A stretch of DNA of 64,000 bases from Granulosicoccus sp964390335 (lineage in GTDB: Bacteria; Pseudomonadota; Gammaproteobacteria; Granulosicoccales; Granulosicoccaceae). The stretch is from NCBI GenBank assembly GCA_964390335.1, contig CAYMHU010000012.1, positions 28,027 to 92,026 of the forward strand, given 5' to 3'. The stretch's first letter is position 1; each line of letters begins with the position of its first letter. A program made the position numbers and the translations under genes. Below the pieces are notes generated by a model. That model was not told where the DNA came from and made no database searches. It was given only the letters and a program-made list of their open reading frames with translations. Shown in pieces: positions 17,321 to 27,592 of the stretch.

Positions 17321-18827
17321 TTTTTATCGCTATGTCGTAATACAAGCCGGACTCTTCGCGTCGCCATTGCACGCCGTTTAGGCCAGTAACAGCAGTCCAT
17401 TCAACAGACCTTGGGATTTTATCTGCCATAGCCCTATCGGATAAGGGGTGCAATTCATCATCTGATCGTAAAACACGTAAATTCGACTTTTCTCGAAGCG
17501 CTTCATACAAAGGCTGATGGGGTAAACCCCAGACCACCGGATTGGAGCGATTTTCTGGCGACTTATCAATATTAACTAGCGCAATAATATTGTTCATCAA
17601 GTTAAGCCCGATAGGTTCGTCTTTATGTGGCGTTGCATGCTCATCGCCATTACGCCCTACTTTGAAAATTAAGGTGCGCTCAATCAAATGCTGTTGTTCA
17701 TTCCAATCTTGCCAGTTTATTGTTGGCGCATCACCGGTAAACAGCAATACATCACCACTACCCGGTTTGCCTAGCTCGATGGCCAGCGCCAGGCTTGCGC
17801 TATCAATGTCGTGCTCAAGCGTAGCAGCAAGCTTTGAGGTATCTCCAAGCCACTCTGAATCAATGCTGCGCCACGCGTTCTTAGCATCAACATAATTTAA
17901 GATGCACTCGTAGTCATCACTTAACTCGGCATCATTGAACGGCGATGCCATATGTTCAGGCAATGACTCAAAAAATTCTGTTTCAAGCGCAGCACTGTAA
18001 GCCAGGAACGGAATATTCGACGCACTGAAGTCAGTTGATGGTCCGAGCACATGCACCCGCACATCATTGACGTCTGCAATGCGCAATTGCTCGCCTGCCC
18101 GGCAATACTCCGGCCAACCAACCTGAGAAATAAACGACATGGCTAACTCGTTATTGGATACCACTTGCAAGGCAGCGCTCTTTTGCTTAAACGCATCATC
18201 GTTCTGCAGTTGATCGGCAAGCCATTGCGCATCGTTGTCATTGAATGCACTTTCGTCAAACTCATGTTGGCCATGACCCGCGCTGATGCGCTGCTTGGCA
18301 AATTCAAATGCTTTGAGTGCGCGGGTCATCCAATTTTTTGAGTCGGTCGCGCTCTGCGCATACTTACTGGCATCGCTGGCGATGCGTTCAGTGGCCGACT
18401 GCAAAGAGATAAAACTGTTTTGCCGACTGCGGCGTAATTCAATGGCACGCGCATCTGCAGGCAATTCGGTCCACGGCAACCACACGCTACCTATCGTTAA
18501 TGCACCCGATAAAAATGGACTGCCGTTTTGTACAAATCCCGAGATGTGATCGGCGTGTTGATGTGATACGGCCAGCACGTGGATATGGCCACCTGTGCAA
18601 TCCGCGATATCTGCCATTACCGTTGACAGTCGATCAACGCCGTCTTTTTGCGATTTATGTACGCCGCAGTCAATCAGCAGATACCGACTTTGTTCAGGGT
18701 CATCTGCGCAAGGCAAGATTATTAAACAGCAAGCACCGAGACCAATTCGGTACATGCGCACAATGACTTCATCTGGCTTAGTGATCGTGGGCAACTGAAA
18801 ACGCCTCCATTCCAGCGCGCACTTCAT
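17310..18827 (-). CDS. Metallo-beta-lactamase-fold hydrolase (ComEC C-terminal-like)
   Basis: A 505-residue MBL-fold protein with the metal-binding motif SHQHADH (His89, His91, Asp93, His94 in this frame), preceded by the strand RYLLIDCGVHK and followed far downstream by VLLFTGDAPTINW. It has no signal peptide and no membrane segment, unlike true ComEC. Such soluble MBL proteins occur with proteases and effector domains in bacterial conflict loci. The frame starts 50 bp inside the upstream protease gene; an alternative ATG 24 codons later (MYRIGLGACC) would remove the overlap. Last gene of the four-gene metalloprotease run. Confidence 0.8.
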   Translation of the reverse strand: MKCALEWRRFQLPTITKPDEVIVRMYRIGLGACCLIILPCADDPEQSRYLLIDCGVHKSQKDGVDRLSTVMADIADCTGGHIHVLAVSHQHADHISGFVQNGSPFLSGALTIGSVWLPWTELPADARAIELRRSRQNSFISLQSATERIASDASKYAQSATDSKNWMTRALKAFEFAKQRISAGHGQHEFDESAFNDNDAQWLADQLQNDDAFKQKSAALQVVSNNELAMSFISQVGWPEYCRAGEQLRIADVNDVRVHVLGPSTDFSASNIPFLAYSAALETEFFESLPEHMASPFNDAELSDDYECILNYVDAKNAWRSIDSEWLGDTSKLAATLEHDIDSASLALAIELGKPGSGDVLLFTGDAPTINWQDWNEQQHLIERTLIFKVGRNGDEHATPHKDEPIGLNLMNNIIALVNIDKSPENRSNPVVWGLPHQPLYEALREKSNLRVLRSDDELHPLSDRAMADKIPRSVEWTAVTGLNGVQWRREESGLYYDIAIKINR

Positions 18828-20847
18828 TAGCGTCCGCGGTTAAACCAAATCGTTTCACAGCCATTTCGCCCTCTTGCTCAATTTGAGAGCGTAAAAACGC
18901 GCGCTGTCTTTCCAGACGATTGTGTCTGTTTTTAGCGGCCATTTCAGATCGATGATTCTTTTTAATTGCATAGCGAATTCGGCCAATATCAGGATCAACA
19001 ATTAAAGTTGCACCACTGCGAAAAAAGAACGTAAGGTCGCTACCGTGCGCATCTTTCATGGGCATCCCATCTTTATCCACCAAGGTTTCCAGTGTGCGCA
19101 TGGAAACCGATACGAATAACTCAACCTTGGAAATACCTTCTGGTTTGGGTCGCACTAGTCGGCGTATGGATAGCACTTCAAACTTGGCTTTTTGTTGCCG
19201 CGCCATCTCGGCTGTAGGAACACTCACGCCAAGCAACTTTGTGAGTTCCTGTTGCGTCAGCTCAGGTTCATTTTCAAACGAGAATAGTATCCATTTACGG
19301 ACAAACTCGGCATTGAACCTTGAAAATCGATACTCTTCAAAACGGCTGGTGGGTTCAAAATCGGTGTGGGCAGTGTTAACACTCGCTTGCCAGGTTTGAT
19401 GTAAGTAAAAGTCAATCGCATCTTGTCGCGATGTAAATACGTGTTGTTGCAGTGCCTCGTAAGCACCATCGCGCAATGCCGGGTTGAGCACCATGGTTTT
19501 TAGGACTTCTTTTGGTGGAAAATACGGAGCAAGCTGCTGCCATCGTGCGTGATCGTTAATTTCATCAATGCGCTTCCATCGCAGCGCATTCTCAGACAAG
19601 GTTCGCACATCAAACGGATAGATGCCTTTCTCCTTGAAGGATTCTATAAACGCAATGCGATAGTGATGGCGATCGTATGGCACCACATCACGATCAGCTG
19701 TAATCAACGCTCGGAAATAATCGCCATAAGTCACATCAACGGGCGGTAAATAATCGATTGCACGAATACAGATGGTGAGTACGCGTTGTGCAATTTTTAC
19801 CGCCTCGGATGCAAACCGCTTGGCTAAATCCGGGTGGATCTCGCCTGCCGGCAATACTCCGGTGCCATTCGTAGCAATGCGACGCAAATCCTGCACGCGA
19901 CTATCGTATATCAGTAAGTATGCATCGAAAATGGCAGCCACTAATATTGCGCCGCGATCGTGTGGCTTATGCAAGTGTTCAAGCTCATTACCCGTTGGTT
20001 TTTTTCGAACACCGTTTTCATCGTAGCCAAGCGCGTCTCTTAGCGCATCCCCTCGACCGGTTGTTCTTGCAAATTGAACAGCCAGTTTGGCCAAAATATT
20101 ATTTTGCTTTAGATCACCACGCGTGCTTTCAATGGCTTCTAACAATAAATTGGGCAATGAAAAATGCTGAAAAATAGCTACGATATCGGCAAAGCCCTCA
20201 TGAAATGCCAGCATGTCGTGGTTACTGCTGTGCAGTAGTTTGGGATGAACGCTGTCTAATATGGCATGGGTAACCTCATGCACAACAATATCGTGCGACA
20301 AACAGGTGAACGCAATTCCGCCTGCCATAACGGCAGAACCACTATTACTGGTAGCGTTGTAGTAACCGAACAACACGGCCTTTTTACCAGGCGAATAATA
20401 CGCATTGGTTGATCTTAAGGCATGCGGGTATAAGCGCAGCTGCTTAACGTAGCGCAAGCTCAGATCTTCGATGTATTCGCCCTCGTCGTCCTTTACCCGC
20501 TCTGACCAAATAACCGGTCTGCCTAGTACACTTTCAAATACGGCAATCGTGTTCATCGCTATGGCATAGACCATTTGCTGATGAAAACGTGGATCACCCG
20601 CAGAAGGTGCTATGCCGTCTGTTGCCAGTAAAGTTTGTGAATCCAGATCAACCGGTTCATAGAAGCGCTTGGAGGATGGGTCTACATCGATGACTTCCAA
20701 GTATTCTCCAATGGGACCCGGCTTTAAAGGCTCCCACTTTACTGTTAGTGTGGAGCGACCCAATACCGCCTGATCCATTTCGGCTTCACCGCTGGGATCA
20801 AGCGTGAATATTTGCAGTCGTCTGACCGGTGGCGAACTTATTGCCAT
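18778..20847 (-). CDS. Thermolysin-like (gluzincin) metalloprotease
   Basis: A large protein (about 690 residues from MAISSPPVRRL; the frame opens 12 codons earlier) with the zinc motif VHEVTHAILDS (His190, Glu191, His194) and, after about 20 residues, the third ligand in HEGFADIVA (Glu217), the gluzincin M4-like arrangement. A YNATSNSGS segment precedes it. The C-terminal third (from about residue 450) is unlike M4 peptidases, with a basic, coiled-coil-prone stretch near the end. No signal peptide or propeptide signature is seen, so the enzyme would be cytoplasmic unless exported by another route. Its start overlaps the upstream astacin-like gene by 10 bp. Confidence 0.78.
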   Translation of the reverse strand: MAISSPPVRRLQIFTLDPSGEAEMDQAVLGRSTLTVKWEPLKPGPIGEYLEVIDVDPSSKRFYEPVDLDSQTLLATDGIAPSAGDPRFHQQMVYAIAMNTIAVFESVLGRPVIWSERVKDDEGEYIEDLSLRYVKQLRLYPHALRSTNAYYSPGKKAVLFGYYNATSNSGSAVMAGGIAFTCLSHDIVVHEVTHAILDSVHPKLLHSSNHDMLAFHEGFADIVAIFQHFSLPNLLLEAIESTRGDLKQNNILAKLAVQFARTTGRGDALRDALGYDENGVRKKPTGNELEHLHKPHDRGAILVAAIFDAYLLIYDSRVQDLRRIATNGTGVLPAGEIHPDLAKRFASEAVKIAQRVLTICIRAIDYLPPVDVTYGDYFRALITADRDVVPYDRHHYRIAFIESFKEKGIYPFDVRTLSENALRWKRIDEINDHARWQQLAPYFPPKEVLKTMVLNPALRDGAYEALQQHVFTSRQDAIDFYLHQTWQASVNTAHTDFEPTSRFEEYRFSRFNAEFVRKWILFSFENEPELTQQELTKLLGVSVPTAEMARQQKAKFEVLSIRRLVRPKPEGISKVELFVSVSMRTLETLVDKDGMPMKDAHGSDLTFFFRSGATLIVDPDIGRIRYAIKKNHRSEMAAKNRHNRLERQRAFLRSQIEQEGEMAVKRFGLTADANEVRAGMEAFSVAHDH

Positions 20848-22004
20848 AACATAACCGCCGTGCGTCCAACCGAACCTGACCAAACAACCCTGATGCGCAA
20901 AATATACCGACGTCCTGCGATTAAGCGCGCTGTCAACTGCGCGTTACGATCATCAGCACTGTCATCATCACCGGCCATGTAACGATAATCTCCGTTGTCA
21001 TCTTCAAACAACACCATAACAGCATCTGAGCTGCCAAATGTGCGCATCTGGTAATCACCAGAGCTCGCAGGTTCAATCAGGAAATTCGCTTGTTCAGATT
21101 CTGCGAGTAATAGTTCCGTGGATTTAAACGGGATTAATTTGCGCAGGTGACTGTCTTTAATGGGCGGATAAAAGGTTTTAACCCACGTTTTGTCTCTGTC
21201 TGACAAGCCCGGTGCAGGCGTAATGCCGGTCGTTTTAAACTTCGCGGGTTTTTTTATAAGCTTTCCGTCAAACGGGTAATGCATAATAGAATCCGGATCC
21301 CAACTGGAACCCTGAATTTTATCGGGTACTATTTTTTCAATAATGTTATCCAGCGTTTTGCGCTTGCGCCAACCATTGGTATCAGCCATTTCTTTATAAA
21401 CGGCCTTTTCATCCCACACAATGCCTGCGTTGGGGTTTTGATGTTCATGTGGAAAACCAAGCACATGCCCGATTTCATGCAAAGCCGTTTCGGGTTGGCT
21501 GACTAAGTCCCAGCCAAAATTCATGGTGCGTTTGCCAGCCGCTTTTTTCAGTAAAGCCTCTTTACCAATATAGGACCAGGAACCGTCACCGCGCATAAAG
21601 CCTATGCGTACCTCAGCAGATTCTCTGTTATCGACTTCCTCAAACTTTAATCCAATACCAATATCCATCCAGGTAGTAAAAGCTTGTCGAACCACATCAC
21701 GCTGTTTATTCGCACCTACCCAGCTTATCCACTCGGAAGTACCGTCTTTGTAAGTGACCTCTTCACCATCTGTTTTCTTATTGAAAAAGTAGTAGTGGAT
21801 AACCGTACCATTGGCCCACATGCGCTTATTAACCAAAATCAGATTACGCCTATCTGGATCGTTTACTTTAGATAGGTCGACTTCTTTAACCCGAGGTAAT
21901 CCGCAGTAATACAGCGCTGGGTTATCTGTGGGCTTGATTCTTGAACTGGCAGGCTTTGATCGCTTCTTACGCGTGGGTATCGATTTTTTTTTATTCGCAG
22001 CCAT
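20838..22004 (-). CDS. Astacin-like zinc metalloprotease with C-terminal PPC-like domain
   Basis: A 388-residue metzincin. The zinc motif LHEIGHVLGFPHEHQNP has His176, Glu177, His180 and His186, and the Met-turn is DPDSIMHYPF (about 236-245), as in M12A astacin-type enzymes. Residues about 295-388 resemble a pre-peptidase C-terminal beta-sandwich (GDYQMRTFGSSDAVMVLFED, DDDSADD, RRYILRIRV). The N-terminus is Lys/Arg-rich with no signal peptide, which is odd for this normally secreted class. Middle gene of a protease run, 2 bp from the paralogue upstream. Confidence 0.83.
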   Translation of the reverse strand: MAANKKKSIPTRKKRSKPASSRIKPTDNPALYYCGLPRVKEVDLSKVNDPDRRNLILVNKRMWANGTVIHYYFFNKKTDGEEVTYKDGTSEWISWVGANKQRDVVRQAFTTWMDIGIGLKFEEVDNRESAEVRIGFMRGDGSWSYIGKEALLKKAAGKRTMNFGWDLVSQPETALHEIGHVLGFPHEHQNPNAGIVWDEKAVYKEMADTNGWRKRKTLDNIIEKIVPDKIQGSSWDPDSIMHYPFDGKLIKKPAKFKTTGITPAPGLSDRDKTWVKTFYPPIKDSHLRKLIPFKSTELLLAESEQANFLIEPASSGDYQMRTFGSSDAVMVLFEDDNGDYRYMAGDDDSADDRNAQLTARLIAGRRYILRIRVVWSGSVGRTAVMLWQ

Positions 22005-22006
22005 AG

Positions 22007-23038
22007 TTACGAAGCCAAAATATCGGAAAATGTGTCTTTAATGAACGCGATTTCTTCATCAGACAATTGACCGGAATTAATTAGCTTAATGAGGTCTTTC
22101 TTTTTATTGGCTGTTAATTGTTCTATCTCGGATTGTTCAAACGGATAAGCCAGCGTGGCTGCTTTTTTATCCAGCTCTGATAACTCTAAGTTTTCACCAC
22201 CCGAATAGCAATGACTATCCACACCATCAATGTAATGCCATGGCTCATAGTAATATTTCATGATTGAATCAGGATCGAACTCCGAGCGCGTATACGCGTA
22301 GGTTCTGTCAAGCATCTTCATGTTGTCGATAACCTGCTGGTGCGTCCACTCCCAAGGCGGATTTTCCATGACCCTGAAAATGCCCGGATACAAGCCGGAT
22401 TCATCTTGCACGTAACCCACTTTTTTATTGAGGCGACCGGGGTTGTACCCTTCATCATCTTCCCAGCGAAACTCGCTATCACAACCGCCAGCCGGCGATT
22501 GATGTTCATGCAAAAAGCCAATGGCGTGCCCAAACTCATGTAGCACGAATGCACGTTGTTTACCGGGTGGATGTGAACGGAGATCTTCATAATTCATGGT
22601 AGGTATGTTGGCCGGGTAAAATGGCCCATCATCGCCGATCTGATCGATATCGTTGCCAATGGCCGACCAATAGCCGCAGTTATCTGCGCGGGATTCAAAG
22701 GCTATGCGGATATCAGCCTTTTTCTTCTTATTACGACGAGACCAACTGCGATACTTACCGGTTTTTTCGTTAAACCCAAAATCAAATTTAAGGTTAGCGC
22801 ACTCCTCCCAGGTGACTGCCCAGGTAGCGATATCTTTGTGTAGCTCAATATCGCCACCTTTGAACGCCACTGTAAGCACTCTGCCGGGCTCAAATAAATA
22901 ACCCCGGGCCATGACCGCTTCGGCTGGAAGATCGCCATCTTCAACAGAGGGTTCGGTAGTTTCTAGCAGTGCTTCGACTCTTTTCTTACGCTTCTCATAC
23001 GGAATCTTGAGCGAGCACCCCATGGGTAGTTTTTCCAT
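22007..23038 (-). CDS. Astacin-like zinc metalloprotease
   Basis: A 343-residue metzincin from the ATG complementing 23036-23038, chosen because GGGAG lies about 10 bases upstream; the open frame begins ten codons earlier. The zinc motif LHEFGHAIGFLHEHQSP carries His167, Glu168, His171 and His177, and the Met-turn is DPDSIMKYYY. It lacks both signal peptide and propeptide. The C-terminal tail (about 300-343) is a short helical, acidic stretch. First gene of the run with a second astacin-like, a thermolysin-like and an MBL-fold gene. Confidence 0.83.
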   Translation of the reverse strand: MEKLPMGCSLKIPYEKRKKRVEALLETTEPSVEDGDLPAEAVMARGYLFEPGRVLTVAFKGGDIELHKDIATWAVTWEECANLKFDFGFNEKTGKYRSWSRRNKKKKADIRIAFESRADNCGYWSAIGNDIDQIGDDGPFYPANIPTMNYEDLRSHPPGKQRAFVLHEFGHAIGFLHEHQSPAGGCDSEFRWEDDEGYNPGRLNKKVGYVQDESGLYPGIFRVMENPPWEWTHQQVIDNMKMLDRTYAYTRSEFDPDSIMKYYYEPWHYIDGVDSHCYSGGENLELSELDKKAATLAYPFEQSEIEQLTANKKKDLIKLINSGQLSDEEIAFIKDTFSDILAS

Positions 23039-23158
23039 ACAATACTTTCTCCCTATAGCAACTAACACACATAACTATAACGAGTATTAAAGGCAAGTAC
23101 GATAAAAACCATAACCCAATTGGGGTATGGAATGACGTTACGAGCTTACGGCGTGAGT

Positions 23159-24055
23159 TTATACGTCAGACGAAACGTATTGACGCCAATTATGCTGTTC
23201 CTTAAAGCCAAGTACAGCACGGATTTTCTTATTGGAAAACAAAGCTTCGTGTTCGCCAAGTTCGCGCGTAAACGGAACGCCTGTAAAAAACCGATGCGCT
23301 AACTCCTTGCTTGGAATAATGGCGCCATTTGTATCGTTACCGGCATTAAATACTTGAAACCCGAGACCGTCTTTTTGTAAACACAAATCGACAATCTGAC
23401 CCAAATCGCGTGCGTCAATATAGCAAAACGCGTTGCGACGGCGCACTTCCGGGTGTTTAAAATAGTAAGGGAACAGCGTTTCATACTCGTGCGGCTCAAC
23501 GACATTACCAATGCGCAAAGCATAAATATCGCAACCAGAGCGCCGTTGAAACGACCGGGCTGTTTTTTCATTAACAACCTTTGACAGGCCATAGCTGTCC
23601 ATGGGATCGACATCGTACTCTTCGTCCAAGGGCAGTGAAAGTGGGTTGGTTACACCATCTGAAAAACAAATTCCATAAGTTGTTTCCGATGATGCGATAA
23701 CAATTTTCTTAATACCAAGCTTTATCGCCGCTTCAATAACATTGTAGGTACCTACCGTGTTCACTCGAAAGGTTTCGTTATCTGAGTTTACCAATATTCT
23801 TGGTACTGCTGCAAAATGAACTACCGCATCAAAGGTCGGTACGCCATTACCGGGTTCTAACTCTTCAAACCCACAATACGACGAAAAGGCATTGAACATT
23901 TGTCCGGAATCTGTGATGTCCGCTATTAAATCCGGCACGCCATCCATATTTAATGGCACTCGATCAACATTCATGACCCGATGACCTTGATCAAGCAGAT
24001 ATTTAATTGCATGTTTGCCGGCTTTCCCCGACCCACCAGTGAATACGATACGCAT
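23159..24055 (-). CDS. NAD-dependent epimerase/dehydratase (extended SDR)
   Basis: A 298-residue extended short-chain dehydrogenase. The Rossmann motif FTGGSGKAGKHAIKYLLDQG opens the protein, HFAAVPRI marks the second dinucleotide loop, and IVIASSETTYG with YGLSK (about residue 155) gives the Ser and Tyr-x3-Lys catalytic residues. This resembles nucleotide-sugar 4-epimerases and uronate dehydrogenases; the substrate cannot be told. It lies 33 bp downstream of the EamA transporter on the same strand and may be cotranscribed with it. Confidence 0.85.
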   Translation of the reverse strand: MRIVFTGGSGKAGKHAIKYLLDQGHRVMNVDRVPLNMDGVPDLIADITDSGQMFNAFSSYCGFEELEPGNGVPTFDAVVHFAAVPRILVNSDNETFRVNTVGTYNVIEAAIKLGIKKIVIASSETTYGICFSDGVTNPLSLPLDEEYDVDPMDSYGLSKVVNEKTARSFQRRSGCDIYALRIGNVVEPHEYETLFPYYFKHPEVRRRNAFCYIDARDLGQIVDLCLQKDGLGFQVFNAGNDTNGAIIPSKELAHRFFTGVPFTRELGEHEALFSNKKIRAVLGFKEQHNWRQYVSSDV

Positions 24056-24088
24056 ATTATAAAATCCTCCGTAAACTACAATGCTACT

Positions 24089-24973
24089 TCAGCCTTTCAC
24101 GGCAAACCGCTCGGCCATCATAATTCCACCCACAACCAACACTATGCCCGCTGCGTGGTACCAATAAAAATGTTCGCGCAAAATGAGCACCGCTAACAGG
24201 GATCCAAAAATGGGCACTAGATTAATAAACAAGCCCGCCCGATTTCCCCCAATGAGCTCGACGCCCTTCGCGAAACATATTTGACTCACTATTGACGGTG
24301 CAATAATGATGTACAACACAATGAGCCAATCACCCAAATCGGGTGTTGAGTACTGACCATTAGCAATTTCATACAATGCAAACGGCAGGCTCATCATAAA
24401 TGCCCCGGCGGCAATGAAGGTCATAAACGTTAACCAATTAACGTTAGGGCGCCAACGAAGACCAAACGTATAGCCTGCGTAAAACACGCAAGCCAATAGC
24501 ATAATGGCATCACCTCGATTTAAGCCATTAGTGAGTAGTTGAGCAGGATTACCTTCGCTGGTGGTCACCACAACCCCAGCAATAGACACAACCACACCAA
24601 CAATTTGCAGCAAATGAACGCGCTGCGACAAGATAAAAAAGTTTGCCAGCATAATCATAACCGGCATGGACGCTTGTTCAATGCTAACGTTTATGGCGGT
24701 GGTGTAGTGCAATGCCAAAAACATCAGCAGATTGAACAGAGCCATGCCAAACATGCCTAGCCCAAGCAGATAATGCCCACGTGCTTTTAATAGGTCCTTA
24801 TCGGCCTTGATATGCTTCCATGCAAACGGCAATACGACAAGAAACACTAACAACCAGCGTACGGCCATAATCGTAAACGGCTGCCAGCCATCGGTTGCAA
24901 GCTTTCCGGCTACGGCATTGCCACCCCAGCAGATCGCTGCAAGCGTAAGCAAGATATACGGGTTGGAAAACAC
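24089..24973 (-). CDS. EamA/DMT-superfamily transporter
   Basis: A 294-residue inner-membrane protein with about ten hydrophobic helices and two EamA repeats, one opening with ILLTLAAICWGGNAVAGKLA and the second near GDAIMLLACVFYAGYTFGLRW. Typical drug/metabolite exporters of this family move amino acids, nucleobases or other small metabolites. The substrate is not apparent. It follows leuS by 6 bp on the same strand. Confidence 0.88.
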   Translation of the reverse strand: MFSNPYILLTLAAICWGGNAVAGKLATDGWQPFTIMAVRWLLVFLVVLPFAWKHIKADKDLLKARGHYLLGLGMFGMALFNLLMFLALHYTTAINVSIEQASMPVMIMLANFFILSQRVHLLQIVGVVVSIAGVVVTTSEGNPAQLLTNGLNRGDAIMLLACVFYAGYTFGLRWRPNVNWLTFMTFIAAGAFMMSLPFALYEIANGQYSTPDLGDWLIVLYIIIAPSIVSQICFAKGVELIGGNRAGLFINLVPIFGSLLAVLILREHFYWYHAAGIVLVVGGIMMAERFAVKG

Positions 24974-24979
24974 CCGGAT

Positions 24980-27592
24980 TTAATTGGCTACGATATTCAC
25001 AAGTTTGCCAGGTACAACTATGATTTTTCGAACGGTCGATTCGCCAATGTGTTTTTTGACGTTCTCTTCTGCCAGTGCCGCTTGTTCACAGTCTTCGTTT
25101 GAAGCGTTAGCGGATACATCGATGTTAGCGCGTCGTTTACCGTTTACCTGAACAACCATACAGATGCTGTCACGCACCAGTGCTTCTTCATCGGACTCGG
25201 GCCAAGCTTCGCTAACCAACGCAGTTTGATAACCCAGCTGCGCCCACAATTCGTGAGTGATATGCGGCGTAAACGGGCTTAACATCCGAATGAGAGCGCT
25301 GTAGGTTTCATGCACCACTGCCTTGCCCGCTGGGCTGTCATCGGAGAACTTACTGACTTCGTTATACAGCTCCATCATGGATGCAATAGCGGTATTAAAC
25401 GTAAACCGGCGTTCCAGATCATCGGTGACTTTTGCGATGGTTTCATGCGTTTTACGGCGTAACGATTTTTGAGTATCGTTCAGTTCGTCTTGTTCGAAGT
25501 CGTGATCTCCAAACGAACTATCGACGGCACCGACATCACGCCATAATCGTTTTAAGAAACGGTGCATGCCTTCAACACCACCTTCTTTCCATTCCAATGA
25601 TTGATGCGGCGGTGTATCGCTCATGGAAAACAGGCGCATGGTGTCAGCGCCGTACTGCTCGATCATTTCTAAAGGGTCAACGCCGTTGTTCTTCGACTTC
25701 GACATTTTTTCAATGCGACCTACCGTCACAGGCTTGCCATCTGTTTTCAAGGTGGCTGAACTGATACGGCCTTTGTCATCGTATGACAAATCGCATTCGC
25801 GCGAGTTGTAGTACACGGGCTTGCCTGATTCATCTTCTCGATAAAACGTTTCAGCGACCACCATGCCTTGGGTTAACAAGTTAGTGAATGGCTCGTCACT
25901 ATCGACTATACCGGCATCGCGCATGAGCTTATGAAAAAAGCGTGAATACAATAAATGCAACACTGCATGCTCCACACCGCCAATGTATTGATCGACTGGC
26001 AACCAGTAGTTTGCACGCTCATCCAGCATGGAATCGGCACCCGGGCTTGCAAATCGTGCGTAATACCAACTGGATTCGAAAAACGTATCGAAGGTATCGG
26101 TTTCGCGCGTGCCCGGTTCGTTAGTGCCCGGTACCGTGGTATTGATAAAGTTGGGGTCGGTCTTTATGGGTGATTTAACCCCGGAGAACTCAACGTCTTC
26201 GGGTAGTAAGACGGGTAAGTCTTCTTCGGGCACAGTGTGCACGTTACCCTCGGCATCGTAAATAATGGGAATGGGACAACCCCAATAACGTTGCCGTGAC
26301 ACACCCCAATCACGCAATCGGTAATTCACTTTACGCTCAGCGTTTGCATTGGCAACTAGGTATTCGCAGGTGGCATCAAAACACGCTTTAAAATCCAGAC
26401 CGTCGAACTGACCGGAATTAATTGCAATGGTTTCTTCTTTACTGGTGAAGGCGCTTTCACTGACATCGACCGGCTCGCTTGCCGACTGCACCACTTGCTT
26501 AACAGGTAAATCGTATTTTTTGGCAAATTCCCAATCGCGTTGATCGTGACCGGGAACAGACATCACCGCACCGGTGCCATAACTCATTAATACAAAATTG
26601 GCCGCGTAAACCGGTATCGATTCACCAGAGATAGGATTGATTGCATTGATGCCTAATGGCATACCGCGCTTTTCAAGCTTTTCCAATACTGCTTCGGACG
26701 TGCCTGTGTTATTGCACTCTTCTATAAACGCAGCTAAATCGCTGTTCGACCTGGCAGCTTCACGTGCCAAGGGATGTTCGGCTGCTACAGCCATATACGT
26801 TACCCCGGCAACGGTGTCCGGGCGCGTGGTGTACACGCGAATCACATCAGATTCACGATCAAAGACCTGACCCCCACCGTCGTCAACGGCGAAGTCGAAT
26901 TCCACGCCTTCGGAGCGGCCAATCCAGTTTTTTTGCATGGTTCGAACGGCTTCAGGCCAGCCTTCGAGCTTGTCGGTTTCTTCCAACAGTTCTTCGGCGT
27001 ACTGCGTGATTTTCAGGAACCATTGCGGGATTTCGCGGCGTTCCACTAATGCACCTGATCGCCAGCCGCGCCCTTCGGCATCGACTTGTTCGTTTGCTAA
27101 TACGGTTTGCTCGATGGGGTCCCAGTTGACCACAGCCATCTTTTTATAGGCCAGACCTTTTTCAACCAACTTAGTGAAGAACCATTGTTCCCACTTGTAG
27201 TACTCGGGTTTGCACGTGGCAAGCTCACGCGACCAATCGTAGGCAAAGCCAAGCTTTTGCAATTGCTCGCGCATTTCTTCAATGTTGGAGTAAGTCCATT
27301 TGGCCGGAGCCGTTTGATTTTTGATGGCCGCATTTTCGGCAGGGAGTCCAAACGCATCCCAGCCCATTGGCTGCAAGACATTGAAGCCTTGCATGCGCTT
27401 GTATCGCGATACGACATCGCCGATGGTGTAGTTACGAACGTGCCCCATGTGCAGGCTGCCGCTGGGGTACGGGAACATGCATAAACAATAGTATTTGGGC
27501 ATTGATTCATCCTCGGTGACCACAAACGCCTGGTTTGCTTCCCACACGGATTGCACCTGAGATTCAATGCTTTTAAAGTTGTATTGGTCCAT
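24980..27592 (-). CDS. leuS: Leucyl-tRNA synthetase
   Basis: Class I synthetase that charges tRNA-Leu. The 870-residue protein is of normal bacterial length. The HIGH-type motif PYPSGSLHMGHVRNY is near residue 41, the CP1 editing domain covers roughly 220-420 (TTRPDTVAGVTYMAVAAEHP, YGTGAVMSVPGHDQRDWEFA), KMSKSKNNG is around 620, and the C-terminal anticodon-binding domain ends in VRKIIVVPGKLVNIVA. Its start codon shares one base with the stop of the CobT-like gene, so it appears translationally coupled to it. The usual neighbours lptE and holA are absent. Confidence 0.98.
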   Translation of the reverse strand: MDQYNFKSIESQVQSVWEANQAFVVTEDESMPKYYCLCMFPYPSGSLHMGHVRNYTIGDVVSRYKRMQGFNVLQPMGWDAFGLPAENAAIKNQTAPAKWTYSNIEEMREQLQKLGFAYDWSRELATCKPEYYKWEQWFFTKLVEKGLAYKKMAVVNWDPIEQTVLANEQVDAEGRGWRSGALVERREIPQWFLKITQYAEELLEETDKLEGWPEAVRTMQKNWIGRSEGVEFDFAVDDGGGQVFDRESDVIRVYTTRPDTVAGVTYMAVAAEHPLAREAARSNSDLAAFIEECNNTGTSEAVLEKLEKRGMPLGINAINPISGESIPVYAANFVLMSYGTGAVMSVPGHDQRDWEFAKKYDLPVKQVVQSASEPVDVSESAFTSKEETIAINSGQFDGLDFKACFDATCEYLVANANAERKVNYRLRDWGVSRQRYWGCPIPIIYDAEGNVHTVPEEDLPVLLPEDVEFSGVKSPIKTDPNFINTTVPGTNEPGTRETDTFDTFFESSWYYARFASPGADSMLDERANYWLPVDQYIGGVEHAVLHLLYSRFFHKLMRDAGIVDSDEPFTNLLTQGMVVAETFYREDESGKPVYYNSRECDLSYDDKGRISSATLKTDGKPVTVGRIEKMSKSKNNGVDPLEMIEQYGADTMRLFSMSDTPPHQSLEWKEGGVEGMHRFLKRLWRDVGAVDSSFGDHDFEQDELNDTQKSLRRKTHETIAKVTDDLERRFTFNTAIASMMELYNEVSKFSDDSPAGKAVVHETYSALIRMLSPFTPHITHELWAQLGYQTALVSEAWPESDEEALVRDSICMVVQVNGKRRANIDVSANASNEDCEQAALAEENVKKHIGESTVRKIIVVPGKLVNIVAN

